From contig NW_026555344.1 in assembly GCF_029017545.1 (NCBI RefSeq), positions 36,792,484 through 36,856,483 on the forward strand: a stretch of DNA of 64,000 nt. Reading direction: 5' to 3'. The number at the start of each line of letters is the position of its first letter. Position 1 is the stretch's first letter. The notes under the pieces were generated by a model, which saw only the letters and a program-made list of their open reading frames with translations, was not told where the DNA came from and did not search any database. This document shows, piece by piece, positions 1-11,935 of the stretch. Origin of the DNA: Prosopis cineraria. Lineage: Eukaryota > Streptophyta > Magnoliopsida > Fabales > Fabaceae. Position numbers and translations under genes: made by a program.

Positions 1-850
1 CTCCTCTTCACATTCTTATCATATTCAAACTGCCACATTATTCAAATCAATGCCAATTAATGCTTTTTATCTAATCTAATATTTCCTAAAGGAGGATGAG
101 TTGACATATGAAATTGCATCTACATATATATCTTGCATGCAATCCAAGTACTAGCACATTCATGAGCCTCCCAATAAACATGATCAAAAACCAGTTTTCT
201 CAAATCTCAAATGAAGCTGTGTGATCATTGGTCTTCCCACCGTTTCTGTTCGTAAGACTTTCTCAATTAAAGTACGTGATTGTATCATGGGCGAAGGCGT
301 GTGGTAGTTTTCTCATATGGGTTCCATGAGTATGCCAAATTCAATAAGTGACCACACTATAATCTTAGATTGCATTTGGATGGGTGAATTTGGATTGATA
401 ATTTAAATTTAAAATTTCACATTTGAAATTTATAAATTCTAAATACTTTGTTTAGATGACATAAAAAATTTCAAATTGAAATATTAAAAGCAACTCAAAC
501 GATGTCAATAGTCCAATCTTAGTTAAAGTTGATGATCCAATCCAAATCAAAGGTGATAACTTGATTTGGGTCAATTCCAGCTAACTGAAACTCAGATGAT
601 GGCCATGTTCACGCTTTGCCTTGCGCCTTAGGTGCTGAGGCAAGCACCTTTGACAACATTGGCTAAGGGTAATTTATGATGATAAATTTCAATCTTTTTA
701 TTTCACAGCAGTCATATAATGGTTGGATTGAAGTAAAGGACACAAAAAATACAGAATTATGATTTGGTATTTTCTTATAATATCACCTGGAACACTCATT
801 GGATGAGACTGATAAAGATAAGTAAACAAAAGTTTAATAAAAACATACCA
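1..850. repeat. Downstream flank of F-box copy A, shared with copy B
   Basis: From base 1 the sequence aligns by eye with about 16,655-17,290, the region on the 3' side of F-box copy B (same order of words around the CTTCACATTCTTAT stretch, the GATCAAAAA stretch and the GGTCTTCCCACC stretch). The duplication therefore extends beyond the genes. Between about 370 and 670 copy A carries roughly 300 bp absent from copy B, which includes a partly palindromic GCCTTGCGCCTTAGG / GCTGAGGCAAGC segment near 617-650; this looks like a later insertion, but I could not find a clear target duplication. No coding sequence is seen here. Confidence 0.6.
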
Positions 851-2695
851 TCACGGTGCTAGGTCGGGAACAGTATTTGGAGATTGCAAGTGTCCAAGGT
901 TTATGCGCCAACCAAAGTAACTTTTCAGTAATTTCATTACAGTACCCTGATTTCCTATAGAATATGTAGTTTGTGCTCTAATATGCTTCAGATCACGCAA
1001 TGGAGATGTATTATTTTTCATAAACTCTCTTGGAAGGGTCAAATCCTAAATTAATCAAACAAAAGCAAAGCAACTTAAGATTTCAAATACTAACTTTTTT
1101 TTAATAAAAACAGCCAGTTGGAGGAGATTATTTTTTGTTTTCTAAATGCACATATTTTAATTATTTCATATACACACACATATGAATTTTAAAAATGCAA
1201 ATGATATCAAGAATCACCAAAAAATACGTCGTGCATTCTCGAGATCAAAGACTTAAAAAAAAAAACCACATTTCTGCAATAGATTTTGAAGAAAAGAGAA
1301 ATGATTAGTACCTTTGCGTAGAAGCAAGTAATAGTGAGGTCTGTGATGTGATCAAAGCAGAGAGAAACTCGATAATGTTACCAAACCATGAGTGAGTATC
1401 TATAAGATTGTAGCGAGTTGGTAACTTGATTTCGGCAGAAATACATTTGGTTGATAAAATTTTCACGATCGGATAAACAGGCAGCATGATTATTGGGCAT
1501 TCTTCGTAGCAAAAATTGACTAAGTTTGGCGCATCAACAATGGCCTCATTCAAATTGGAACATGCACTCAATGACAACTTCTCAAGCTTGTCATTTTTCA
1601 GCTCCATCTCTCTAACGCATTACAATGACTTAACGTCAGTTCTTTCAGACAACCTAACTCTGATGTTGTACTCCTCACCCACTCATTAGTTACTCCATCC
1701 AGTCCAAGTCCAAAACCTTGAGCGCCACACATGCTGAGATATTGTATAATGCCCGTCTCTGTCCTTCGAAAGACATATAGGAGCGAAAATTTCTAGATTG
1801 GGAGTCAAGAGCTCCATTTTTTTAACATTATTTCTCATCATCTGCAACACTTTTAATTCTAGGGTTATGAATACTCAGGTTCTCAGGAAAGTCACACTCA
1901 CTGATGTTCAAGCCTCCCAGTGACTAATTCTATCAGGTTCTTTGTGACCTTTACACCACATACATACATATCTTTTATGGATTCACAAGCAAATAAGTTG
2001 ATTTCACAAGGGTGGGGAAGGTCAACAAACGAGCAATACCGTAGATTCTTTGCCTTCAAATGAACTTCTTTTAACTCTAAAGAATGACAGATGCATGCCT
2101 TCTCCAGACAAAGATGAAACTGTTACAGTTTTGCAGTCCTTCGCTTCTCGTGATTTCTTGCTCTTTCAATCTTGGGCACAGTATGATCAGATCAGCAATT
2201 GGAAATTTAATAAATCCTTCAAGGTTGAGCACAGTCAAGCATTGTGAAGAAATTAGACGAAGAAGGGAGTCGTATCTCACATTGATGCTGTGATTGGTAC
2301 TTATATAAAAGACTATCTCTTTAGTATTGTTCTCTATTGCCAAGTGCAGCAACGCACATCAAATACCATATTGAAGGTTGAATTCCCTTTAGGGTAAATT
2401 ACGCTTAGCCTTCGCAATGGCCCTTGAGGACGACGAAGGTGGAGGGTTTTGAGGATGAAAGACTTGAAGCTGTCATGTGGGTCTTCGTGTTTTCAAAGAA
2501 TTTGTAGTCAAAGTGAAGTACAGGAAAGGAAAGCCACAAAGAATGAAAGGCTTTGGATAAAACACTCAACTTCCGTTGCGTCCTTGTAGAGGAGAAATTT
2601 GCATCATCATGTGGTGGATGAGATGTTGAGGATGATCTTCAAACTTAGTATTGCTTCTGGGATTTTTTTATCATGCCTTTGGTTGCATCCTCCAT
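851..2695 (-). pseudogene. F-box/LRR protein pseudogene, copy A
   Basis: Minus-strand remnant of an F-box protein with a leucine-rich-repeat tail, the substrate-receptor type used in SCF ubiquitin ligases. It aligns along its whole length with copy B (17,290-19,128). The ancestral ATG is at 2,695, followed by an F-box segment (KFEDHPQHLIHH) that is already frameshifted by an extra C near 2,610-2,615. LRR pieces remain in different frames at 2,352-2,077 and 1,607-1,305, where MELKNDKLEKLSLSAC and APNLVNF are readable. A last exon-like block at 1,042-851 contains LPREFMKNNTSPL. Several frameshifts separate the blocks, so no full protein can be made. At 1,585-1,600 this copy keeps the A-run length that copy B has lost, so it preserves the ancestral frame there. 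The F-box/LRR assignment rests on family resemblance; the pseudogene status is seen directly. Confidence 0.75.
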
Positions 2696-4077
2696 ATCCC
2701 CAAAACTTGTTGTGTTTACCTAGCAATCACATCAAACAAAGTATCATAAATATAACGTATATACCCAGGAACAATGCTTACAATCTCAGCCTTCTTTTAG
2801 AGATAGAAGAAATTTTTTTACCATGGCGGAAACTTTAGATATTAGAAGGAGCAGCAGACATTACAAATTGGCCAAAATGAAAATCAGAGAGGGAAAGCAA
2901 GAACAAAGAACTCAGGCATACATGTAACACCATTCACGAGAAACAAAAAATTGTACCTCCTAGAATGTTATAGAAAATGTAGAACTCGGTTAGACAGGAA
3001 AAAAACGAAGAGAAAGTGATGTCGAATGGGGAAAGAGATTAGAGTAGAAATAGAGAGGAAAAATTAGATAGGGAAGAGAGAAATTCAAAGGATGGAAAAT
3101 CAACAGCAGTTTTTTTCAATAATTAAATATAGGCATGAACCTTAACCATATAATTAAAGAGTTGAAAATTATATAAATCTTAAAGGAAAAATATAATTTT
3201 TAATTCTTTATACTTTTTTGAATTTTTGCTATTAGTCACTACACTTCTTTTCAATGATTTAGTCTCTACGCTTTATTCATAGAGGGGCATAAATGAAAAA
3301 TAAAAATGTTAAGACCTAAAACATTAAAAAATGCATGAATCAATAACAAAATAAAATAAAGTGTAGGGACTTAAATAAAATATAAAGATAATAATAATTT
3401 TAAATAAATGAAAGACTAGAATAATTGAAATGGGATGTGCCTCAATCATAAATTTATTTCAATATCTTTAGGCAATATCCAAAATCTTAGATCAATTAGA
3501 TGATATATTGTTATCTCCTTGCAATAAACTCGTATATATGGATAAATAACGTTTGATTTGATCGCCCGCACCTATATCATAACTATTTGATGAAGATTTT
3601 CTTTATAGTGACCATTATTTAATTGTTTAAATCTATATTTGTGGTAACATATTTGGATCGATTAGTTCTGTTTTGATTCCCAGCATTACGAAGATCCCAT
3701 CGTGATTGGGTTGCCAATATAGAATACATCTTCTCGATTTTTGTATATCTTCATAGTTTTTTTTTAAATATTTTCTGGCTCAGAACAGTTTAAAATACAC
3801 ACGCAAGAGAACAAATCAGCACAAGGAATTGGGGATGTAAATTTCTTGAAACCTACATCCATTCTAAATTAATGTTGTTAAGAAAAAAAAATTGTTTCTG
3901 TTTGGGCTATTGGCCTATTGCCCCGTGTCCTGATAAAAAAAAATGTTGTTAAGAAAAATAACACGTTTTCGTTTTATAAAATTCTTGAGCGAAAAATGCT
4001 AGAACATACTAGTTGAGTTGATTAAACAGAACAGATAAATAGGGGAAAAAATCAGCAAACTATTATATCTATCAAAG
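2696..4077. repeat. Upstream flank of F-box copy A, duplicated with copy C
   Basis: This stretch upstream of copy A aligns with about 23,753-25,015 upstream of copy C: both carry the TGGCCAAAATGAAAATCAG word, the CCTAGAATG/ACTAGGATG block, the TCCCATCGTGATTGGGTTGCC block and the AACAAATCAGCACAAGGAATT block in the same order. A shorter extra piece of the same flank recurs at about 7,850-7,975, after the LINE. At about 3,215-3,400 copy A has a small inverted-repeat insert (AGTCACTACACTT versus its reverse complement AAGTGTAGGGACT). No gene is visible. Confidence 0.7.
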
Positions 4078-4088
4078 GTTATTGCTCT
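4078..4088. repeat. Left target-site duplication of the LINE
   Basis: GTTATTGCTCT here and GTTACTGCTCT at 7,767-7,777 flank the LINE and differ by one base. The undisturbed paralogous site near 25,008-25,060 carries only one such word followed by CAATCGGAACGAT, which confirms that it is a target duplication. Confidence 0.75.
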
Positions 4089-7000
4089 AACAGCTATGGC
4101 CAATTCTGCCTTCAGGGGATTCTTTCCCAAGTCACTGGCCATTCACATTGATTCCGTAGCGTCTGACATCACTTCCTCCTGGTATGCCTATCCTTATCCT
4201 TTCAAGATAAAAAGACTTAGCTCCTTGTTCATGTAATTATGAGATTAACTGGGCTTCTCATCCGGAGTTCAAAGAAATTGTCAAGAAATCTTGGTTCATC
4301 GAGGACCCCTCTTCCTGGCTAGTGCCTCAATTTGTTACCTGTACCAAGCGCTCTAGTCGTGAATTAATTTCTTGGACCCAAAAAGCTTTCCCCAATAACA
4401 AGAAAGCGATTGAACAGGTTCTTAGATTGATTGAAAACTTAAAAGATTGGGTATATACTAATGATAGCAGAGCCGAGGTTCAACATCTCAGAAGGGAACT
4501 TGAACAACTATGGAAACAAGAGGAGATTTATTGGTGGCAGCGTTCTCGTGTAAATTGGGTCTCAGTTGGGGATATTAACACTAGATTTTTCCACAATCCC
4601 ACGAAAGTTAGAAGGCAAAGAAACCAGATAGTGAAACTGAGAAACAATGCTGTATAGTGGTTTGAAAAAGAACAGGAAATTGTTGATTTAGTTTCTGATT
4701 TATACCAGAATTTATTTACCAAAAGTCAAAAATGACAGATATGGCATCACTGAAGCTATTGGTTCTTCATACCAAAGAAGAGCTCAAGTAGGCTACCTTT
4801 CAACTAGGGGCGACAAAAGCATCGCCTGATGGATTTGATGGGCACTTCTACCAATCTTCTTGGAAGAGGTCAATGACTCTTTGTTTAACAATATTTTATT
4901 TGAGGATGAGGATCCGGGTACTTTGAATGCTGCTAATCTAGTTCTTATTCCAAAAATTGAATGTCTAGAGATGGTTAGCCAATTCATGCCTATTAGTCTT
5001 TGCAATTTTGCTTTTAAAGTCCTCTCCAAGATTCTGGCCAATCGATTTAAAGGAGAACTGAATGATTGTGTCTCTCCCAATCAGCGTGCTTTTGTTCCTG
5101 GTCGGCTCATTCATGATAACATAATCAAGGTGGGAGAAGTTTTTCATTTTCTGAAACTGATGCGAACTGGTGCTGAATGTTATTTTGCTTTCAAATGGAT
5201 ATGAATGAAACTTTTGACCATCTTGGATGGGATTTCATTAAAGCTGTCCTATTAAAAATGGGTTTTTTTGCGATACTTGGGTTAATTGGATTATGAATGC
5301 GCAATGTGTCCTGTTTTTTATTATTTAGATTTCCGACAAATCTGTTGCGCTCCCTATCTTTTCATAATGGCAAGTGAGATTCTTTCCTAGATGCTTAGTT
5401 TTCATGCTGAAAATGGTGATATCATAGGCATCCAAATTCGTGAGGAATGCCCCATATTGACGCATTACCTGTTTGCAGAGGAACAATGCTGTTTCTGCAT
5501 GCTGACACGAAAAATTGCAGCACAATTACAGAGTTCCTTCAATCCTACTATAATGCCTTAGGTCAGCGAACTAATTATGACAAGTCGTCTCTTTTTTTCT
5601 CTACCAATACTTCACAAGCTATTCAAGAAGAGGTTTTTTTCTTCTTTGCATGTTAATAATGTAGAAAACCCAAGCTCCTACCTTGGACTTCCACTTTTGT
5701 GGGGTCGCTCAAAATTGGCAGCTCTGGCTTATGTTAGAGACAAAATGGGAAAGAAAATTCATAACTGGAAGAACAAATTCCTCACTTTGTTGCTCAAGAA
5801 ATTATGATCAAGTCAACTATAAATGCCATGCCCATATTTCCCATTACTTGTTTTAAATTTCCAAAAAAAAAAAAAACTTGTACTGAATTTGATAGCCTTA
5901 TAGCTAACTTCTTTTGGGGTCAATCTGACTTTAGGAACAATATTCATTGGAAGGCTTGGGACAAATTTTGTGCCCCTAAAAATCAAGGGGGGCTTGGATT
6001 CCGTGACTTGATGAATAATTTAATGAAACCTTATTAGCACAAACTTCCTGGAGGGTGCTAACTAACCCTCATCAACAACGGGTTCAAGTTCTCAAAGCTG
6101 TGCTAAATAACCCTCATGTCCTTTTCTAAATGCAAGCCAAGGTCCCAAAGCTTTATGGGCCTAGAGTAGCATTCTGGCAGGAAGAGATTTACTGCTCAAA
6201 AATATCTGTTACAGAGAGGGAACTGGGCGAGATATAGGGGTTTGGAGTTATCAGTGGATTCCGGTATGCCCAGCTTTAAAGTCATCCAAAACACAGGAAC
6301 GACACTGTTGATAATTAGAAGATGAAAGTTACTGAAATTATGTTCAACGGGGCTTGGAGCTTATCTCCAATCCATAATTTGGCCTCTAAGGAAGCTATGG
6401 ACTGTATCATGAAAATTCATATTCCTGTTTGCTCTTTTGATGATGTTGTGCTATGGATAGGCACCAAGAACGCGAAATACTCTTCAAAACTTGGCTGTAG
6501 ACTTGAATATACGTCAACATCCAGTGATTGCCACTGCCCCTGGAACCTCCTCAACCTCTCCAAATGCATTATGGAAGCAAGTATGGGCTTTGAAGTTCCA
6601 TCCAAAAATCCGTCACTTCCTTTGGAGGGCGCTGACTCATTCACTAGCGACAAAAGAGGATCTTTTCTCTTGCAAATGCGCTGCTGATCCACTACGTCCC
6701 ATATGTAAGGATCACCCAGAAACAATTGAACATTTGCTATTGCTCTGTGAATGGACTCGCAAGATATGGCTTGGCTCTCATTTAACTTCTCCTTTGAACC
6801 CATTGCATATTTCTTCTTTTGAGACCTGGTGCTGTTCTTTTTTGGTTGATGATTGCCTGCTTAAGGACAATGATAAGGCTTATTTAGCATGTCTATGCTG
6901 GAATATTTGGAAGACTAGTTCTGCATCGATCTTCTCTGCTGCAGCTTTGAACCCTTTACATGTTATTAGTTCTACTAGCTAGTGCAGCGGTTAATGAATA

Positions 7001-7766
7001 TTGGCGAATTAACTGTAATAGCTCTCCTCGGTCGCCTGCTGCATATGAATCTTTCCAGAATCACTGGATACCTCCTGCTACTGGATCCATCAAGATTACT
7101 TGTGATGCGGCATTTGTGAGCGCCATAAAGAAAGCTGCCATTGGAGTTCAAGTTCGAAATAGTTCAGGTCAGTTCATTAAAGGGTGGCAAGATCAAGTAG
7201 AGGCGGATTCAAGCTTCATGTCTGAGCTTTTAGCATTCCAAAAAGCCACTCACATTGTGTCCGAATTCAGCTGTAATTCTATTGTAATAAAAATGGACTT
7301 TCTTGAACTCTATCGTGCTATTTCATGTAGTAGGGATCTGTCACATTGCCCTTGGTTTATACCATGGAATCCTGGGAGAATTTCTCGCTAGCCTTGACTG
7401 TGTTATATTTCTTTCTCGTTTTTTAAGCGAGATGGAAACTTTGCTGCTAATTGGATGGCAGCCACTGCTCTCAAAAGTGTGGGCCCTAAAGGCTAGTTGT
7501 GTAGCACTTCACTCCCTCTTTCTGCTATTTTATCGAAGGATTCAAGCTACTCTCAGGGTCCTGAACATCATCAAGTGATTAACAAAGATAGAGAAGGCAT
7601 AGGCTGAATGAATTGTTTCGTTTTGTTGAGCACTTGCTTGTTTTTATGTCTCTGTCTTGTGGGCTTGTGACTTTTTTCGTTAGCTGTTCTGTTTGTTTTT
7701 TGCTTGATGACTCTGGTTGTTCATCATTCATTCAAGATATTATGTTGGTCAAAAAAAAAAAAAAAA
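4089..7766 (+). mobile_element. 5'-truncated L1-type plant LINE, degenerate
   Basis: Non-LTR retrotransposon on the plus strand. It begins inside the last part of an endonuclease domain (4,096 onward reads MANSAFRGFFPKSL) and continues through linker and reverse transcriptase. RT pieces are ISLCNFAFKVLSKILANRF and SPNQRAFVPGRLIHDNI (about 4,990-5,125) and YLGLPLLWGRSK (about 5,680). A zinc-knuckle RT-binding block follows (zf-RVT type, about 6,560-6,770, WALKFHPKIRHFLWRA and HPETIEHLLLLC), then a C-terminal RNase H domain of the RVT_3 type (about 7,080-7,330, ITCDAAF and GVQVRNSSGQFI). It ends in a 16-A tail at 7,751-7,766. Many stops and frameshifts (for example within RT) make it inactive. 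The missing ORF1 and most of the endonuclease are typical of 5' truncation during target-primed reverse transcription. Target duplications of 11 bp flank it. Confidence 0.9.
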
Positions 7767-8000
7767 GTTACTGCTCTATCGGAACGAATATAGAATAAAA
7801 ACATAGAGCCATAAAATAGAATTTACTTTCTATAAAAAAAATTAAAAGAAAATGGATTGGGAGATATCACATTAATTCACGAGAAAGGAAAAAAAATTTA
7901 CGTCCTAGAATGTCTATAGAATAAGTAGAAGCTTAGTTAGAGATGAATAAAAATATGAAAAAGTGACATTAGACTTGATAGCGATTTTCTTATCCTGCGA
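7767..8000. repeat. Right target duplication of LINE and residual F-box flank
   Basis: Positions 7,767-7,777 are the right target duplication. The following CTATCGGAACGAATAT matches the empty site of copy C near 25,038-25,055. Between about 7,850 and 7,975 a second, partial copy of the F-box upstream flank appears (ATTCACGAGAAAGG, CCTAGAATGTCTATAGAA, GCTTAGTTAGAGATG), matching about 2,928-3,030 and 24,010-24,090. It may mark a breakpoint of the segmental duplication. Confidence 0.55.
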
Positions 8001-11000
8001 GAAAATTGGAGATATAATTTTTTCTCACTATATTTGGTTGGGTAAGAGAAAATAAAAAAATTATTAATTTCATATCAACAATAATAACTTTATATATTAT
8101 TTGAAAAATTTATATATAATTAAATTTAATATTTTAAGTTTATAAAAATTAATACTTAACATATTATTTATATAATTTTTATTATATATTGATTAAATAA
8201 AATATAATTGTAAATCCGATGCTAGCAAAAACAATTATTTTGTCCAATTTTATTTTTTATTTCTTTAATTCTCAAATTATTAAATATGTAATAATTTAAA
8301 TTCTAAAGTGGAGGGAAAATTAGAAAGAAAAAAAAGAATAGGAAAAGAAAATATTCGTAGACAAATTTGAATATTAAGTTTTCTCTTCAAAATCTTCCCA
8401 TATTAAATTGAAAGAGAATAGTTGAAAGTAAAAACATAAGTCTCATATGTTATTTTTTTTCCCCCATTTCTTCTCCTCTCATTTTTCTCTCTTTAACCAA
8501 GCAGGTGAAAATATCATTTTCTTTTTATTTTTCCCTTCCCTATATTTTTCTCTCTTGCAAGCACAACATGAGAGATAGAAAGAGAACATGTGATGCCAAG
8601 TGTCCTTCATACTTAATTTTTTTAATTTAATAACTTATTCATAATTTCAAATTTTTAATTTAAAAATTATAAAATTCTGCAATTTTAGCCAGCATTTATT
8701 CTTAAAAATATTTTATCAAAATAATAATTACAATATCTCAAAAACTAACCCTTTTTTTTTACCTGGATCTCTAAAACTAACTTAAACCATATTATTTTAT
8801 CTTTAATTTTCTCTCTTACATATTTCTCATTATCATAACTTCCTGTCCTTTTATTTTAAATTTTAAATTTTAATTTCAAAAATCTTCAAAACCTTCATAG
8901 ATTATTTTATCTTCTCTCCCATGATCTCTCCTGGTATCATGACTTCTTCTCCTTTTATTTTAGATTTTAACCTTAAAAACCTTCACATATCATAACTTGC
9001 CTTATCCACATTAACATCTTCTGGCAATGTTTGCATGTATTTCTCCACTCAAGACCTCCCTAAATCCCATGCCTTTGAATTTCTTGTCATTTTTCCAAGG
9101 CATTCGATCTAACTATACATAAATCGAAAGCACAAAAGCATGTCAACATTGATTGATCTAATGTAACAAGGCTGTATTGGGGCTCTGAAACATTGCTTTT
9201 GTTCTCTATACTTTGCCTCTTTGCTTTGAGACATGCATTACCTTATAGAATTTCTATAAAATTATTGTCTTATATATGTCATAAAGATTATGGTATACTA
9301 TAGCGTTTAATCTTGACATAGACGCTTCTCAATCTCCTCCTTATGTTGTTCACCTTCATTAACGTTATTCCTTTCAAGAAGCGTTATGATTTTTGAAATT
9401 TTATGTTATATAATTGAATGCTTCTAACAAGGATATTTAACATGATTTTCAAATTTCAATGCACCAATGGACTACTCTTGTAGTTCTTCCATTGAGCTTT
9501 AGTGTAAAGTGTTTTGGTATATTCTCAAAACTAGATAACATTTATGCAATTATAATTATAATTTCTCTTTGTTGTGCTACATAAAATGTGATGCCATTAA
9601 TATAAGGTTGCCTTTACATGTGTTGGTTACGTTGTTAAAAGTGTTGAAGTTGAGTGTGTTTCAAGAAGGCTTTATATGATTTTTTGTTTAATTTCAAATC
9701 TTTGAGAATTGTAGTTTCATTGATGTTACTGTCTTATTGGGTAGGCGATGAATATTTCTCCACTATTTCATCTCATATTGTCCTCTCTACGTATGTGTGA
9801 CTCAAGTATTTGCCTTTGTTTTGGCCAGTGATTGTTAAAATAATTATAATTACTATATTATTTATATTCATAAATTATAATTATTATATTCTTAATATAT
9901 ATCTAATCCCGTGCATAAATATAAAAAATATAAATTTTATCATACGTATAATAAAAATAGCATGATATTTCAAAAAAAAACTTAGAAATGAATTAAACTT
10001 AAAAATATTTTCTCTAAATAAAAATATAATTTTTTTGTCTTTTAAATCATGTTATTTATTATCACTCATTTTAATGCACATCCCACGAGCCATGTACTAG
10101 TTACAATAATATTAGCATATCTTCTTGAGAAATATCTCTATCAAATGATTTGATAAAGTTTACGCTGTGTTTCTCCCATCAATATTTACAATATAAATAG
10201 GCATAAATATATTATTTGAATTTGACAACCCTCTCGCCTTTGTTAACAATGTGATAGGATTTTGATAAAATAGAACACTATTTGAATGTTTAAATTTAAA
10301 TTTAGAAATTTTAAAATATGAATACATATATCTCAATATTTATCTCGGTCATGAAATACTATACATGATATATTATATTATAATAATATATATTACTCAA
10401 ATAAAAAAATTTCAATAAATTGAAACAAATTCTTAAATTCACAGAAAATAATAAAAGAAGGACTCCAATCATTATTATTATCATTAGCAGAGATTTATCT
10501 AAATATAAATTAAATATAAATTTATTTTATTAAAAAATTTGATAATAAAAAGTTGAGGTGGGTTGAGTACAAGTAACTCATTGAAGTTTTGGCATGTGTC
10601 CAAACTCAAAGAACGCTTGCAGATATAAAACTTAGAGAATTTTTACAAACAAAAATCTTACATCAACAACGTAATTTAATTCAAAAATTTTGTAGGATAT
10701 AAAACAAATCTTTAACAATAGGCTAATTTATATTGGTTTTTTCATTAAAATTTAAAAGAGAAGACGTCAACCACTTAACCGAGTTGGCCCAGATTCAGTC
10801 CATTTTAAAAACGGGTTGTACTATTTTTTTTTTTGGCAATCATACTTACATCATTGTGTGGATTATTAAAATTGATTATTAACGCATCAAATGCAATTCA
10901 TATTCTCATCTTTATATAGATAGATAACTAGTAAATAATTAAATATTAAAAAAGTTGTCAAAAGATAAATTTGAGACTTAGTATACGACGAGAGTTAAAT

Positions 11001-11050
11001 TACTAAACATGATTTATTTTAATATAAATTTCAATTGATAAAATTTGCTT
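8001..11050. other. AT-rich intergenic stretch, no gene seen
   Basis: About 3 kb of strongly AT-rich DNA between the LINE-bearing F-box block and F-box fragment D. I see poly-A/T tracts and low-complexity runs but no open reading frame with recognisable protein content, no RNA gene and no clear transposon ends. Confidence 0.5.
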
Positions 11051-11059
11051 GCTATAAAC

Positions 11060-11305
11060 TATTGCAGGCTTCCTTTACAGTCAAATTCTAGCAAGTTTGG
11101 TGCATCAATAGTTGCCTCTTTTAAATTGGAACATTTCCTCACTGACAATATCTCAAGCTCATCATTTTTCAACTCCATCTTCCCTAACACATCACAAGAA
11201 CTTATTGCCAGCTTCTTCAGAAAACCTAAGTTTGATATTTATTGTACTTCTTACCATCTCATCTGTTACTATTACACCTTTCAATTCCAAAACAACGTAA
11301 CAGAT
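11060..11305 (-). pseudogene. F-box/LRR fragment D
   Basis: A short minus-strand piece homologous to the LRR part of copies A and B: the plus-strand words AGTTTGGTGCATCAATAGTTG and CTCATCATTTTTCAACTCCATC match 17,955-18,050 and 1,517-1,610. On the minus strand it keeps the EATIDAPNL-like segment and the MELKNDELE-like segment in the ancestral frame. No F-box or flanking exons are present, so this is a truncated relic lying just upstream of the Gypsy element. Confidence 0.6.
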
Positions 11306-11794
11306 CACAACTAAAATATCGTGACAGCTTATAACTCATTATCATTTGTGGACCTGCTTTATATATATCAATGAACAATAGAGGCACTATACTGTAACAA
11401 AAAATAGTTTTTATTACAATAATTAACGTCACTTACAAAAAAAGTGAGTCAAGAAAGTTTACATGTGATTTTTCTTGTACATAATTGCTAAATAAGTAGA
11501 CATAGCTATGTAACTTTTTTTAAACTATAATCTTGTGGACATCGTGGTGGCAAGACCAATAACGGCAAAAGAAATTCCTCCCCGGTGACATAAAAAGTCT
11601 TGCCTGCAATAGTAAGATAATTGTTGTTTCATCGAGTTATGATACATTTCTTCTTACTCTGATCACCTTATTAAAAAAATTTAAAAAAAAAATTTCAATT
11701 GCATGACAGGAGCTACAAGAAAGTGTGCTCAATTACGTCTCCTGTCATAGTTCGATGATGTGCTTGTAATTCTAGCAAAAAAGAAAAACGTAAT

Positions 11795-11935
11795 TGTTAT
11801 GTTTTTGTAATTTTGACGTTTTATTAATTAGGTATAACCATTGGTTGGTTACTAGCCGTTGGGTATATTCAACGGCTATATAAATACTTTTTTATTTTAT
11901 TATGTTATGTTGTTAATTAATAGACTTGGTATTAT
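11795..11935 (+). repeat. Truncated 5' LTR
   Basis: Begins TGTTATGTTTTTGTAATTTTG, matching the 3' LTR with few differences, and includes the ACTAGCCGTTGGGTATATTCA and CTATATAAATAC (TATA-like) segments. Homology ends at GACTTGGTATTAT; the other half of the LTR is missing. Confidence 0.88.

Noticed and set aside
6417..6803. Minus-strand open frame of 128 codons inside the LINE
   Set aside because: It lies opposite the zf-RVT region of the LINE and has no independent features.
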